A stretch of 64,000 nucleotides of DNA from Mesorhizobium sp. NFR06 (lineage in GTDB: Bacteria; Pseudomonadota; Alphaproteobacteria; Rhizobiales; Rhizobiaceae): contig NZ_FOVT01000005.1 in assembly GCF_900115245.1 (NCBI RefSeq), positions 62,001 through 126,000 of the forward strand, given 5' to 3'. Positions 26,112-35,036 of this stretch are shown here, piece after piece. The position numbers and the translations under genes were made by a program. Below the pieces are notes generated by a model. It was not told the DNA's origin and did no database searches. It was given only the letters and a program-made list of their open reading frames with translations. Position 1 is the first letter of the stretch, and the number at the start of each line of letters is the position of its first letter.

Positions 26112-27752
26112 TCAGGACTCCAGCCAGACTTTCTCGAAATGTTGCTCGAGCGCCTGGTGCTGCTCGCAGCCCTGCACACCCTTGCGATAGGTGCGGTAGA
26201 CCGAGCGCCAGTAGGGCTGGATAATGACGCCGGAGTCGCGCAGGTTCTTCTCGATCTTGGCCATGATCTCCTTGCGCGCCGCCGCATCGGGCGTGGCGAG
26301 CGCCGTTTCGAGCAACTCGTCGAACTCCTTGTCCGCGTAGGCGCTTTCGTTCCAGGCGCCGCCAGACTTGTAGGCGAGCGCCAGCACCTGGACACCGAGC
26401 GGGCGGCCGAGCCATTCCGTGCAGGAATAGGGGAACTTGGCCCAGTCGTTCCAGAAGGTCGCGGCCGGCAGCACCGTGCGCTTGACCTTGAGGCCTGCCT
26501 CGCGGATCTGGGCTGCGATCGCGTCGGCCGTGCTCTTCTGCCATTCGACGTCGACCGAGATCAGCTCGTATTCGTGGTCGGCCTTGCCGGCCTCCGAGAT
26601 CAGCTTCTTGGACGCCTCGACATCGCGCTTGGCCGGGCCGATATCGGCGAATTCCGGATGCATCGGGCCGACATGATGGTTGTCGGCGGGTTTTCCGCGA
26701 CCGTCGAGGCCGAGCTTCAGCACCGCCGCATTGTCGACCGCAAGCTGCGCGGCGCGACGCACCTTGACGTCGTCATAAGGCGTGTTGGAGACATTGAAGC
26801 GCGCGACGATGGTCGAGCCGGTGGCGATCTCGGAGTTTTGCAGGCCCATCTTTTCGGTCTGCGATACGGCGTCCGAGGCGGTCTCGTGGTCGGTGTCGAT
26901 CTCGCCGGATTCGAAGGCCGACAGCGTGGCGTTCGGATCGGAGCCGTAATCGACCCATCTGATGCCGTCGAGATAGAATTCGCCCTTCCACCACGGCTTG
27001 TCCTTGCGTTTCACCTCCGCGCCCGTCTCGGCGTCCCAACTCACCAGTTCGCACGGGCCGGTGGTGATGGCCAAAGCTTTCTTCGGATCGGCATCGCCCT
27101 CATAGGAGCGGTGCATGATCAGCGCCGGATAGTCGGCCATGCCGGCGATCAGCGAGATGTCGGGCTTGGGCAGGTTGAGCTTGACGGTATGGTCGTCGAC
27201 CTTCTGGATGCCGCCATCGACCGGCTTCTTGGTGTCGGCGTTGACCAGCGCGCCCATGCGCGCGGCGACCGAATTGCCGGCGACCGAGGCATCGCACCAG
27301 CGGTTGAGGTTGTGGATCACGTCGTCGGCGTTGAAGGGGTCGCCGTTCGACCAGGTGATGCCCTTGCGCACATTGAGCGTGATCGTCCTGGCGTCGTCGC
27401 TGGTCTCCCAGCTTTCGAGCAGCCACGGCTCGAAGCTGAAGTCGGTTTTCCAGCGCACCAGATATTCGTTGCACTGGCGCGCGACATTGGACATCTCGAC
27501 GCCGTCGAAGGTGCGCGGATCCTTGAAACCCTTGACGTTCATCGCCACGCGCAGCACGCCGCCGCGCTTCGGCTCCGCGGCGCGGGCAGGCGAGGGAGAA
27601 ATCCCGCCCAGCGCCAGCGCGCCGGCGGCGCTGACGCCGAGGCCGGCCATCAGCGCCAGATATTCGCGCCGGCTGATCGCACCCTTCCTGAAATCGTCCG
27701 CGGTCGGCCTGGCTCGCGGGTGCAGTTTCCTGTCGGTCAGCATGAATTTCAT
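26112..27752 (-). CDS. Family 5 (peptide/nickel type) extracellular solute-binding protein
   Basis: 546 aa periplasmic receptor of a peptide/opine/nickel-type ABC importer. The N-terminus has a twin-arginine signal ([11 protein letters not shown] with RR at 28-29, hydrophobic run to about 48, cleavage near ARAAEP). The mature part shows the SBP family 5 features: [10 protein letters not shown], a central [14 protein letters not shown], and domain-crossing strands to the C-terminus. No permease or ATPase gene is adjacent, so either it uses a transporter elsewhere or its partner genes were lost; the TPR remnant just downstream fits a loss. Ligand unknown. Confidence 0.9.
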   Translation of the reverse strand: MKFMLTDRKLHPRARPTADDFRKGAISRREYLALMAGLGVSAAGALALGGISPSPARAAEPKRGGVLRVAMNVKGFKDPRTFDGVEMSNVARQCNEYLVRWKTDFSFEPWLLESWETSDDARTITLNVRKGITWSNGDPFNADDVIHNLNRWCDASVAGNSVAARMGALVNADTKKPVDGGIQKVDDHTVKLNLPKPDISLIAGMADYPALIMHRSYEGDADPKKALAITTGPCELVSWDAETGAEVKRKDKPWWKGEFYLDGIRWVDYGSDPNATLSAFESGEIDTDHETASDAVSQTEKMGLQNSEIATGSTIVARFNVSNTPYDDVKVRRAAQLAVDNAAVLKLGLDGRGKPADNHHVGPMHPEFADIGPAKRDVEASKKLISEAGKADHEYELISVDVEWQKSTADAIAAQIREAGLKVKRTVLPAATFWNDWAKFPYSCTEWLGRPLGVQVLALAYKSGGAWNESAYADKEFDELLETALATPDAAARKEIMAKIEKNLRDSGVIIQPYWRSVYRTYRKGVQGCEQHQALEQHFEKVWLES

Positions 27753-27911
27753 CGTCGTTCCCTCTGTTGTTGGGCGCGCGGTGCCGCCATGGGCGGGTGC
27801 CGATGCGATCGCCGGGCGCCGGCGCCTGCCAAAGCGATGATAGGTCTGCTTTCCGCCGCGAAATGTTTGGTTTTCCGCAGTTCTTGTGCGCTGTTCCGCA
27901 GGGGAACGCCC

Positions 27912-28110
27912 AATCTCCCCCCTTGTGGGGGAGATGTCCGGTAGGACAGAGGGGGGCGCTGTCCCGCCAGCGTATCAGCCGATCAGAGCTGCCTTCTCGG
28001 GTTGATTTTGAGCGATCAAGATTCCGGAAGGCCGCGATCCTTAAAGGCCGCGATCCTTCGCGCCCCCTCTGGCCTGCCGGCCATCTCCCCCACTTGGGGG
28101 GAGATCAGCG
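27912..28110. repeat. Two copies of the palindromic intergenic repeat
   Basis: Copy one (27912-27960) reads ctccccccttgtgggggaga followed by tgtccggtaggacagagggg. Copy two (28055-28110) is in the opposite orientation: cgccccctctggcctgccgg, then atctcccccacttgggggga. The second copy lies inside the 3' end of the alpha/beta hydrolase frame and supplies its last about 30 codons. Confidence 0.75.
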
Positions 28111-29074
28111 CTTCATCGCTGGCGCCTAGCCATGCGATGTCGCCAATGATCCTGGCAAACGCCGCCGCCGCGCGCGGTACGCTTGCGCGGGCGCGCAGAA
28201 AACTGTGCACCAGGCGTGGCTCCTCCCGCCACACGGCTCGCCCGCCGGCCGCCAGGATGCGGTCGCGATAGGCCTCGCCGTCCGACGATAAGGGATCGCA
28301 TTCGGCGCTGACGACGACCGTCGGCGGCAGGCCCGAGAAATCGCGGTCCTTGAGCGGCGAGAAGGTCGGGTCGTCGGGCGACTGTCCGGGCGCCGAGCGG
28401 ATGCGGCGGTAGAATTCGACGTCGGCGAGCGTCAGCAGCGGTGCGTAGGCATGCTCGATATAGGAACGGCCGCTCTCGTCTCCGCCGAGGCCGGCATAGA
28501 CCAGCAACTGGCCGATGGCACGCCTGGAATGACGCCGCGTCGCATGCGCCACCGCGGCGGCGAGATTGCCGCCGGCGCTTTCGCCGCACAGCACGATCGG
28601 CAGCGGACTCGTTGCCGCGACCCACTCGAACGCGGCAAGCGCATCGTTGAAGGCGGCGGGGTGCAGATGCTCCGGCGCCAGCCGGTAGTTCGCCGAGACC
28701 ACTTCGAAGCCGGTGCCGGCGCAGATTTCGGCGCAGATGTCGTCATGGCTGTCGAGATCGCCGAGCACAAAGCCGCCGCCGTGATAGTAGACGACGACCG
28801 CGGCGCCGACCGCGCTCGCCATGCGGTAGCGCCGCACCGGAACGGCGTGCGCCGCCGTGGTGACGAGGCCGTCGCTCACGTCCACCCCGTCCGGACGACC
28901 CTGATGGAATGCCGCGCACATTTTGTCATAGACCGCCCGCTGTTCCGCGATCGGCGCGGCCACGATCTGTGGCGGATACCAGCTGTTGACCTCGTCGATG
29001 TAATCCCAGAGCCCAGGATCGAGCCGGTCGGCATATTTGCCGCGGCTCGCCGGATCGGTTGGCTCGCCGGCCAT
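28016..29074 (-). CDS. HSL-type alpha/beta hydrolase (acetyl esterase/lipase-like)
   Basis: 352 aa hydrolase of the hormone-sensitive-lipase family. Oxyanion motif HGGG at 98-101, nucleophile S166 in GESAGG, acid D260 in ECDP and H290 in LVHSF complete the triad. The natural C-terminus of the family would be near residue 320. The last about 30 residues (ISPQVGEMAGRPEGA onward) are encoded by the intergenic repeat, so the gene has been extended by repeat insertion. The ATG at 29074 is 4 bp after the isochorismatase-like stop, so the two are co-transcribed. Likely an ester or amide substrate; not identifiable. Confidence 0.88.
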   Translation of the reverse strand: MAGEPTDPASRGKYADRLDPGLWDYIDEVNSWYPPQIVAAPIAEQRAVYDKMCAAFHQGRPDGVDVSDGLVTTAAHAVPVRRYRMASAVGAAVVVYYHGGGFVLGDLDSHDDICAEICAGTGFEVVSANYRLAPEHLHPAAFNDALAAFEWVAATSPLPIVLCGESAGGNLAAAVAHATRRHSRRAIGQLLVYAGLGGDESGRSYIEHAYAPLLTLADVEFYRRIRSAPGQSPDDPTFSPLKDRDFSGLPPTVVVSAECDPLSSDGEAYRDRILAAGGRAVWREEPRLVHSFLRARASVPRAAAAFARIIGDIAWLGASDEALISPQVGEMAGRPEGARRIAAFKDRGLPES

Positions 29075-29078
29075 CGCG

Positions 29079-29756
29079 TCAGAGCCCTGCGTAGAGCCGC
29101 GCCGCGTTCTCGAAGGTGAAGCGCAGCGGCACCGAGCCCTCGACCTGCCACACATTCACCGTGTCGCCGCCCATCAGCCGGCAGGCGTCGAGCGTGTTGG
29201 TGACGGCGCCGCCATAGAGCCGGTTGGCGAGGTTGAGGATGCCGGTCTGGTGCATGGCGGCGCTGGCGCTGCCGCAGGCATCCTTGACCAGCAGCACACG
29301 AAAACCGCGCGCCACGGCGTCCTTCACCGTGGCGTCGACGCAGGCCTCGGTCCACACACCGGCGATGACCAGCCATTCGATGCCGGAGGCCTTGAGCTTG
29401 TCGGCGAAGTCGTTCCTGCCGAAAGCGCTCGCTTCCCGCTTGACCAGCATGGCTTCGCCGTCTTGCGGCGCCACCTCATGGCAGATCGCCGTCAACGGAT
29501 CATCCTTGTCGGAGAAGGCCGACTTGCCGGTCTGGTCGACAGGGTGGAACGGCCGCGCCTCGGCGAGGTCGACGATATAGGCCCAGTGGTAGAGCGGCAC
29601 GAAATTGCGCCGCGCCGCCTCCTGCAGGCGTTGGACATTGGCCAGGATTTCGGCAAAGCCCTCGACCAGATAGCGTTTGTCCTTGCGATGCTCCTCCTGG
29701 AGATCGATGAACAGGGCGGCCACCGTGCCGTGCCGGATGGAGATGGGTGTTTTCAT
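29079..29756 (-). CDS. Isochorismatase-family cysteine hydrolase
   Basis: 225 aa protein of the isochorismatase-like superfamily, which also includes nicotinamidase, N-carbamoylsarcosine amidase and ureidoacrylate amidase. The amidase-type triad is visible: D18 (LFIDLQ), K106 (LVKREAS) and C139 (VWTEACVDATVKDA), the last preceded by the usual cis-peptide position. The cysteine argues for amide rather than isochorismate hydrolysis. It lies between the M24-protein gene and the alpha/beta hydrolase gene on the same strand. Confidence 0.88.
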   Translation of the reverse strand: MKTPISIRHGTVAALFIDLQEEHRKDKRYLVEGFAEILANVQRLQEAARRNFVPLYHWAYIVDLAEARPFHPVDQTGKSAFSDKDDPLTAICHEVAPQDGEAMLVKREASAFGRNDFADKLKASGIEWLVIAGVWTEACVDATVKDAVARGFRVLLVKDACGSASAAMHQTGILNLANRLYGGAVTNTLDACRLMGGDTVNVWQVEGSVPLRFTFENAARLYAGL

Positions 29757-29767
29757 GCGGATGCCAG

Positions 29768-29945
29768 AACTTCGTCATTCCAGGGCGAAGCAGCCGCGCA
29801 GCGGCGTAGCGAAGACCCTGGAATCCATGCCGTTACCTTGCTCGAGGATTGCTGCCTAACAGAATTCCGCACCGTGGCGAAGCCGAGACGGAACGGAATG
29901 GTCTGCGCCGCGTCGCTGCGCTCCTTGCTTCGCCCTAGGATGACG
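29768..29945. repeat. Intergenic repeat of a second family
   Basis: This 178 bp stretch fills most of the 259 bp gap. It has attccagggcgaagcagccg, gcgtagcgaagaccctggaatcc (the ends complementary: attccaggg / ccctggaat), then ccgtggcgaagccgagacgg and gcgctccttgcttcgcccta. This composition recurs in rhizobial genomes as an 'evidently damaged inverted repeat' type of intergenic element (from general knowledge, not checked). I see no gene in it. Confidence 0.5.
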
Positions 29946-30015
29946 ACTTCATGTATGCCGCAGCCAATCTCGAAGCTCTGCGATATTGCTCCGAGGTCAT
30001 TGGTGGATATCGGCG

Positions 30016-31320
30016 TCAAACCTGCGGCTCCAAAAATTCATCCTCGTAAGGAAAGCGCGAGAGCAGTTCAGTTCCCGTTTCGGTAATGAGAATCTCGTCT
30101 TCCAGCTTGACACCCTCGCGGCCGCCTTTCTCGCCGATATAGCTTTCCACGCTCACCACCATGCCGGGCACGATGATGCCGTCGCGGCCATAGGTCTCGT
30201 AGTCCATCGCGTGAGCGATAAACGGCGTTTCGCCATGCATGCCGACGCCGTGCATCACCGAGGTATAGCGCTGGTCGACGAAGCGATCCGGGATCTTCCA
30301 GGCCTTCTCGGCGATCTCGCGGAAAGCCATGCCGGGCTTCACGATCCCGATGTTGTGCTGCACCTGGTCGTGCGCCATGCGGTAGAGCGACTTCTGGTAG
30401 GGCGTCGGCTTGCCCGGCCCGCAACGGAAGGTGCGCGAGAAGTCGGAGTAATAGCCGTAGCAGCCGATCGTGTCGGTATCGAGCGCCAGGAGTTCGCCCG
30501 GCCTGATCTTGCGGCCGCTGGCCTCGTTGAACCACGGGTTGGTGCGCTGTCCCGAGGTCAACAGCCGCGTCTCGATGAACTCGCCGCCTTGCCGGATCAC
30601 CTCGCCATACATGATGGCGAAAAGCTCGTTTTCGGAGACACCCGGCTTGATGGCCTCGCGCACGGCGGCGACGGCCGCCTCGGCGCCGGCCATCGACACC
30701 TGCAGGCATTTCACTTCCTCCGGCGTCTTCACGGCGCGGACGGCAAGAATCTCGCCCTGGCAGTCCTTCACCTCGCAGCCGCGCTTTTCCAGCGCCAGCG
30801 CCTGCAGATGGCTGCAGCGGTCGAGGCCGAGCTTCATCGAGCCGCCGCCATGCTTCTTCAGAAGCTCGGCGATCTCATCGGCGAACGGCCCGGCGGTCTC
30901 GTCGTCGCGGTCCGACACCGAGGACCAGACGAGCTTGGACGGCCGCGCCTCGTCGATCGTGTCGAGCACCATCGAGACATGGTAGCTCTGCGGGTACTCG
31001 AACAGCACGATCGGGCCGTCGGTGGGGATGAAGAAGTAGCGCGTCGAGTTGCGCAGGAAATAGCCGAACATGTTGCGCGAGCCGGTGGCATAGCGCTGGT
31101 TGTACGGATCGAACAGCACGACGCCGCCATAGCCCGCCTCGCGCATCCAGGCGCGCAGCTTGGCCAGCCGGCCCTTGCGCAGGGCGTCGGCATCGATGAA
31201 GGACGGCTCGGTGTCGGACAGCCACATGCCGCCGGCCGGATCGGCCGCCGCCGGATGGCGCATGCGGTCCTTGAAGTCCACATCCTCGGTGCTGTCGGGA
31301 TCGAAAACGACGATGCTCAT
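30016..31320 (-). CDS. M24/creatinase-fold protein related to DMSP lyase DddP, without the DddP catalytic Asp
   Basis: 434 aa pita-bread-fold protein (Xaa-Pro peptidase/creatinase family). It aligns without gaps (constant offset of 14) with what I recall of DMSP lyase DddP around the metal site: D283, D293, H357, E392 and E407 match D297, D307, H371, E406 and E421. GGEFIETRLL and TNPWF are shared. The DddP general base D377 corresponds to G363 here (HGVGMHGETPF). So it should bind metal but probably is not a DMSP lyase. It may be a hydrolase of a betaine-, creatine- or ectoine-like compound. AGGAGA is 8 bp before the ATG. A GlxA-type regulator gene is upstream. Confidence 0.82.
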   Translation of the reverse strand: MSIVVFDPDSTEDVDFKDRMRHPAAADPAGGMWLSDTEPSFIDADALRKGRLAKLRAWMREAGYGGVVLFDPYNQRYATGSRNMFGYFLRNSTRYFFIPTDGPIVLFEYPQSYHVSMVLDTIDEARPSKLVWSSVSDRDDETAGPFADEIAELLKKHGGGSMKLGLDRCSHLQALALEKRGCEVKDCQGEILAVRAVKTPEEVKCLQVSMAGAEAAVAAVREAIKPGVSENELFAIMYGEVIRQGGEFIETRLLTSGQRTNPWFNEASGRKIRPGELLALDTDTIGCYGYYSDFSRTFRCGPGKPTPYQKSLYRMAHDQVQHNIGIVKPGMAFREIAEKAWKIPDRFVDQRYTSVMHGVGMHGETPFIAHAMDYETYGRDGIIVPGMVVSVESYIGEKGGREGVKLEDEILITETGTELLSRFPYEDEFLEPQV

Positions 31321-31424
31321 GGCGGCTCTCCTGTTCCGGCGAAGATAACCGGGCAGGATTTGGAGCTTGTGCGGCATTCCGCAAATGTTGTGCTGAGTGC
31401 CGCTGCCGATCACGCAACGCCGCG

Positions 31425-31600
31425 ATCCTTCGCGCCTCCCTCTGTCCTGCCGGACATCTCCCCCACAAGGGGGGTGATTGGATGTCGCGCAGGGCTTCGC
31501 CAATTTGCAACGTCGAAAGCGAGAGCCGGCGCCGAAGCTGCCATCTCCCCCCTTGTGGGGGAGATGGCCGGCAGGCCAGAGGGGGCGCTGTCCCGCCAGC
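31425..31600. repeat. Paired copies of the palindromic intergenic repeat
   Basis: Between the regulator gene and the M24-protein gene. Copy one at 31433-31480 (cgcctccctctgtcctgccg, then acatctcccccacaaggggg) and an inverted copy at 31540-31600 (ccatctccccccttgtgggg, then gagatggccggcaggccaga). The two form an inverted pair about 60 bp apart that could fold into a long hairpin. Apart from these, the 307 bp gap holds only the upstream region of the M24 gene. Confidence 0.75.
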
Positions 31601-31627
31601 GTCTCACCGCGCCAGCGCGCCCGGCAC

Positions 31628-32602
31628 CTAATGCCGCCGCATCGCTTTCGGCGCGTGCCCATGCTCCTCGCGAAATGCCCTCGCAAAGCTCGACATCGAA
31701 GCAAAGCCGCAGGCCAAAGCCACGTCGCGCACCATCAGCGTCGAATGCGCCAACAGGTCGGCCGCGCGCTTCAGCCGCAGCCGCCGGTAATAGCCATTGG
31801 GCGAAATCGCCAGCTCGGCGCGGAAATTGCGCTCGAGCTTGTCGGGCGATACGCCCAGACGCTCGGCAAGCTCGGCCATGCCGAGCCGCTCCTCGACCGC
31901 GTCCTCCATGATGGCGATGGCCGATAGCACCAGCTCGTTCTGTACGCCGGTGCGCAGGCGCAGCGGCATCAGCTTGCGGTCGACGCTGGAGCGCAGCGGG
32001 CTGTGCACGAACCATTCGGCGACGCCCGCCGCGAGTTCGGCGCCATAATCCTGCGTGACGATCTCGAGCATCATGTCGAGGCTGCCGACGCCGCCGGCCG
32101 AGGTAAAGCGCTTGCGGTCGATGACGAACAGATCGCGCCGAAGCTCGATGTCCGGGAAAGCCTCGGTGAAGGCCGCCTGGCTGGTCCAGTGCAAGGTGCA
32201 GGCATGGCCGTCGAGCAGGCCGGCGCGGGCGAGGAAGAACGCCGCGTCCGCCACCGCGCCGATATGCGCACCATTGCGCAGGCTCTTGCGGATCCAGCCC
32301 ATCGCTTCGTCGGCGACGACATGGTCCGCGTCGCCGCCGGAGCACACCACGATGCGATCGACCTTCGGCGCATCGGCCGCCGAAAAGCCCGGCTGGATGA
32401 CGACGCCGTTGGAGGCCTCGACCGTGCCTTGATCGGCGCCGACGATCACCCAGCGATAGCATTCGCGCCTGGCAAGCACGTTGGCGGCGCGCAGCGGCTC
32501 GATGACCGAGGAAAAAGCCATCATCGGAAAGCCGGGAAAGACCAGCACCGCGAAGGTGAGGGGCGCTTCGCTCGTTTGCTTTGCCTGGCTCCGCGAATTC
32601 AT
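31628..32602 (-). CDS. GlxA family AraC-type transcriptional regulator
   Basis: 324 aa. N-terminal DJ-1/PfpI-like (class I glutamine amidotransferase-like) sensor domain at about 15-190, with LVFPGFPMMAF and SAGGVGSLDMML. C-terminal AraC double helix-turn-helix at about 220-320, with LAERLGVSPDKLERNFRAEL and VRDVALACGFASMSSFARAF. GlxA-type regulators (GbdR, CdhR, SouR, ArgR) often control catabolism of quaternary amines or amino acids and activate adjacent operons. The M24, isochorismatase and hydrolase genes directly downstream are the likely targets. Its ATG overlaps the stop of the frameshifted NUDIX gene by 4 bp. Confidence 0.9.
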   Translation of the reverse strand: MNSRSQAKQTSEAPLTFAVLVFPGFPMMAFSSVIEPLRAANVLARRECYRWVIVGADQGTVEASNGVVIQPGFSAADAPKVDRIVVCSGGDADHVVADEAMGWIRKSLRNGAHIGAVADAAFFLARAGLLDGHACTLHWTSQAAFTEAFPDIELRRDLFVIDRKRFTSAGGVGSLDMMLEIVTQDYGAELAAGVAEWFVHSPLRSSVDRKLMPLRLRTGVQNELVLSAIAIMEDAVEERLGMAELAERLGVSPDKLERNFRAELAISPNGYYRRLRLKRAADLLAHSTLMVRDVALACGFASMSSFARAFREEHGHAPKAMRRH

Positions 32603-33058
32603 GGCCTGCGGCCATAGCGCGGCAGCACGATATCGGCGGTGAGCGGCGCCAGCACCATGCCGGTTGCGAGGTCGGGGTTTAGCCAGATCATCTCTTCAAT
32701 CTCGGCCGCCGGAACCGGGTCGCCGGTGATGGTGAGTTCGAACAGCTCGGCCTCGACATGGGCATCCGGCTCATTGGCGGCACGCGCCGAGAAGGAGCCG
32801 AGATGCCAAGCATCTGCCGGATCGACGGCGACGCCCAACTCCTCCCTGCAATTCACGCGCAAGCGCAACGGCGGGCAGTTCACCCGGCTCGATCTTGCCG
32901 CCGGCCTGCATGAAGGAACTGGTGCCGCGTTTGCGCACCAGAAGCAACCTGCCGCCATCGTCGCGAATTACAGCGGCGGCGATCCGGATCGTCCTGGCCT
33001 CGACCGTGCCGGTTCCGACCATGCTGGCCCCGACCATGTTGGAACGGCTGGAAGTCAT
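32599..33058 (-). pseudogene. Frameshifted NUDIX hydrolase (MutT-like)
   Basis: Two overlapping frames together encode one NUDIX domain. From an ATG at 33058 the first gives AVIRDDGGRLLLVRKRG and GGKIEPGELPAVALARELQ; the second resumes with EELGVAVDPADAWHLGSF and continues to the TGA at 32599. Joining them restores the NUDIX box G-x5-E-x7-R-E-x2-E-E-x-G. The break is at a GGG (32844-32846 on the + strand, CCC); removing one G restores the frame. Either a real disabling mutation or a sequencing error. About 152 aa when joined. Confidence 0.7.
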
Positions 33059-33148
33059 GATAGGCTGTTTCCCGGCGGCGGTTTTGGTGGCAGACAGGGG
33101 TGAACTGTAGCTGGCCGTGCGGTCGGCGTGCAACGGAGAGTCGACACG

Positions 33149-33646
33149 ATGTTTGCGGCAACCGCCATCGACACAAGCAACAAGCCGGCCTTCTACAATG
33201 AGTTGGCGACGCAGCTGAAAGCGTTGCTGGAAGGCGAGGGCGACTCGATCGCCAACGCCGCCAACACCGCGGCGCTGATCTACCAGATGGTGCCCGACCT
33301 CAACTGGGCGGGCTTCTATTTCCTTCAGTCCGACGAGGAACTGGTGCTGGGACCTTTCCAGGGTAAGCCGGCCTGTGTTCGCATTGCCGTCGGCAAGGGG
33401 GTCTGCGGCGCCGCCATCGAGCTCGACATGTCGATGCTGATCAAGGACGTCCACGAATTTCCCGGCCACATCGCCTGCGATGCCGACTCGCGCTCGGAGC
33501 TGGTCGTGCTGTTGCGCGACGCCGACGGCGTGTTCGGCGTGCTCGACCTCGACAGTCCGCTGCCCGGCCGCTTCGACAAGGAAGACCAGGCCGGTATCGA
33601 GAAGCTCGCCGCTATCTATGTCGCGGCGAGTTCGTTCGAGGACTAG
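33149..33646 (+). CDS. msrC: Free methionine-(R)-sulfoxide reductase (GAF domain)
   Basis: 165 aa GAF-fold protein of the fRMsr/MsrC family, which reduces free methionine-R-sulfoxide with thioredoxin as reductant. The three redox cysteines are present at 76, 86 and 110, with the same 10- and 24-residue spacing as Cys84/94/118 of the E. coli enzyme. LNWAGFYFL and [12 protein letters not shown] are family signatures. The stop overlaps the end of the convergent yeiH-like gene. An in-frame GTG upstream (33128) is less likely. Confidence 0.9.
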   Translation: MFAATAIDTSNKPAFYNELATQLKALLEGEGDSIANAANTAALIYQMVPDLNWAGFYFLQSDEELVLGPFQGKPACVRIAVGKGVCGAAIELDMSMLIKDVHEFPGHIACDADSRSELVVLLRDADGVFGVLDLDSPLPGRFDKEDQAGIEKLAAIYVAASSFED

Positions 33647-34698
33647 GCGAACTTCACCAGTATCAGGCTGAAGCAGCCGATGAACAGGAAGGCCGAGAAG
33701 GCCAGCATCAACGGCCGCAGGCCGCGCGAGCGCAGCTGGGAAATGTCCGCCTGCAGGCCCATCGCGGCAAGCCCCATGGTCAGCATGACCTGTGCGGCCA
33801 GGGCGATCGCGGCATGGACCTGAGTGGGGATCGCGACCAGGCTGTTCAACGCCACGATCGCGACGAAAGCCGCGACGAACCATGGCATCGGCGGCTTCGC
33901 GGCTGAAGCATCCGGGCTGCCGCGGCGCGCCATCAGGCCGAGCGCGATGACCATGGGCGCCAGCATCGCGACACGCGTCAGCTTGGCGACGGTTGCCGTC
34001 TCGCCGGCGAGCGTGCCGTTCTGGAAGCCGGCGCCGATCACCTGCGCCACCTCATGGATCGAGGCCCCTGCCCAGAGACCGAACATATGCTGGTCGAGCC
34101 CTAGAAACGGCGCAAGCAGCGGAAAGCCGAGCATGGCGACGGTTCCGAACAGCGTAATCGCGGCGACCGCGTAAGTTACGTCCTCGTCGCGCGCGTCGGT
34201 GACGATGTTGGTGGCGACGATCGCCGAGGCGCCACAAATCGATGTGCCGGCGGCGATCAGCTGCGCCAGCTTGGCGTCGACGCCGATCAGCCGGCCGAGC
34301 GTGACCGTGAACAGGAAGGTGGCGCCGAGCGTTGCGGCGACGATGCCGACGCCGCCGAGGCCGATGCCCGCCACCTGGCCGAGCGTGAGCTGGAACCCGA
34401 GCAGCACGATGGCGAAGCGCAGCAGGCGCCTTTGCGAAAAGGCGATGCCGGCCTTGGCATGGGCGGGAAGGCCAAGCACGTTGGAATAGACCATGCCGGC
34501 GACGACCGCCAGGATCATCGGGCTGAACAAGGTCAGGCCGGAGAGGTTGCGCGCCGAATAGGCGACTGTCGTGATCATCGCAACCAGGACGATGCCCGGC
34601 ACGATGCCGGCCCAGATCGAGGGAAGCGCAGGGGTCTCGGAATTGGCCGAATTCAGGCTGTTTGGAAGATCGTTCGCAGTGGCGGGCAGGAAGGACAA
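33643..34698 (-). CDS. YeiH family putative sulfate exporter (UPF0324)
   Basis: 351 aa, about ten membrane helices, matching the YeiH/TIGR00698 family, sometimes annotated as putative sulfate exporter although transport has little direct proof. [28 protein letters not shown] and the conserved [14 protein letters not shown] motif are present. The start is taken as TTG at 34698 because TGGAGA lies 7 bases upstream; no ATG is available in a suitable place. A LysR-type regulator usually lies next to members of this family, but none is adjacent here. Confidence 0.88.
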   Translation of the reverse strand: MSFLPATANDLPNSLNSANSETPALPSIWAGIVPGIVLVAMITTVAYSARNLSGLTLFSPMILAVVAGMVYSNVLGLPAHAKAGIAFSQRRLLRFAIVLLGFQLTLGQVAGIGLGGVGIVAATLGATFLFTVTLGRLIGVDAKLAQLIAAGTSICGASAIVATNIVTDARDEDVTYAVAAITLFGTVAMLGFPLLAPFLGLDQHMFGLWAGASIHEVAQVIGAGFQNGTLAGETATVAKLTRVAMLAPMVIALGLMARRGSPDASAAKPPMPWFVAAFVAIVALNSLVAIPTQVHAAIALAAQVMLTMGLAAMGLQADISQLRSRGLRPLMLAFSAFLFIGCFSLILVKFA

Positions 34699-34758
34699 TT
34701 GAATTCTCCAGGCACTCTCGCCGCCGAAATGCCATTCCAGAACTAATCTTTCCAACGA

Positions 34759-34775
34759 ATTATTCGAGTTATAAT
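34759..34775. promoter_or_regulatory. Possible LysR-type operator (ATTAT-N7-ATAAT)
   Basis: A perfect 5+5 dyad with 7-base spacer sits in an A/T-rich patch 61 bp upstream of the yeiH-like start. It fits the T-N11-A form bound by LysR-type regulators. The rest of the 338 bp gap between the yeiH-like gene and the aldehyde dehydrogenase (34699-35036) shows no gene. Confidence 0.3.
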
Positions 34776-35036
34776 GATCGATTTTTCCGAACGGATTAGC
34801 TTGATGGGATGGGGCGTGCCGGGGTTGCGACGCGCTTTTAAGTCTATGTTCGACGCATGTCGTTTTCCCAAAACCGTTGCATTCCATGGGGCGATATGTG
34901 TTGGGAATTGAAATCCGACGCGCGGGCTCAACCAGCCACGCTTGCGTTTGACACGACATCCCCTGCATCGTTACCTCTGACCATACGACGATCACCTCAC
35001 CACAATCGAGCACAGCGGCCCGCAGGGAGCGAAACC

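Noticed and set aside
27912..28110. Possible CRISPR-like repeats
   Set aside because: The repeats are dispersed, palindromic and not regularly spaced with unique spacers; no cas genes are present.
30016..31320. Calling the M24 protein DMSP lyase (dddP)
   Set aside because: The residue aligned with the DddP catalytic Asp is Gly, so function cannot be transferred.
31410..32615. 401-codon frame overlapping the GlxA-type regulator on the same strand
   Set aside because: Residues are Arg/Ala-rich without any domain, while the other frame gives a complete PfpI-AraC protein.
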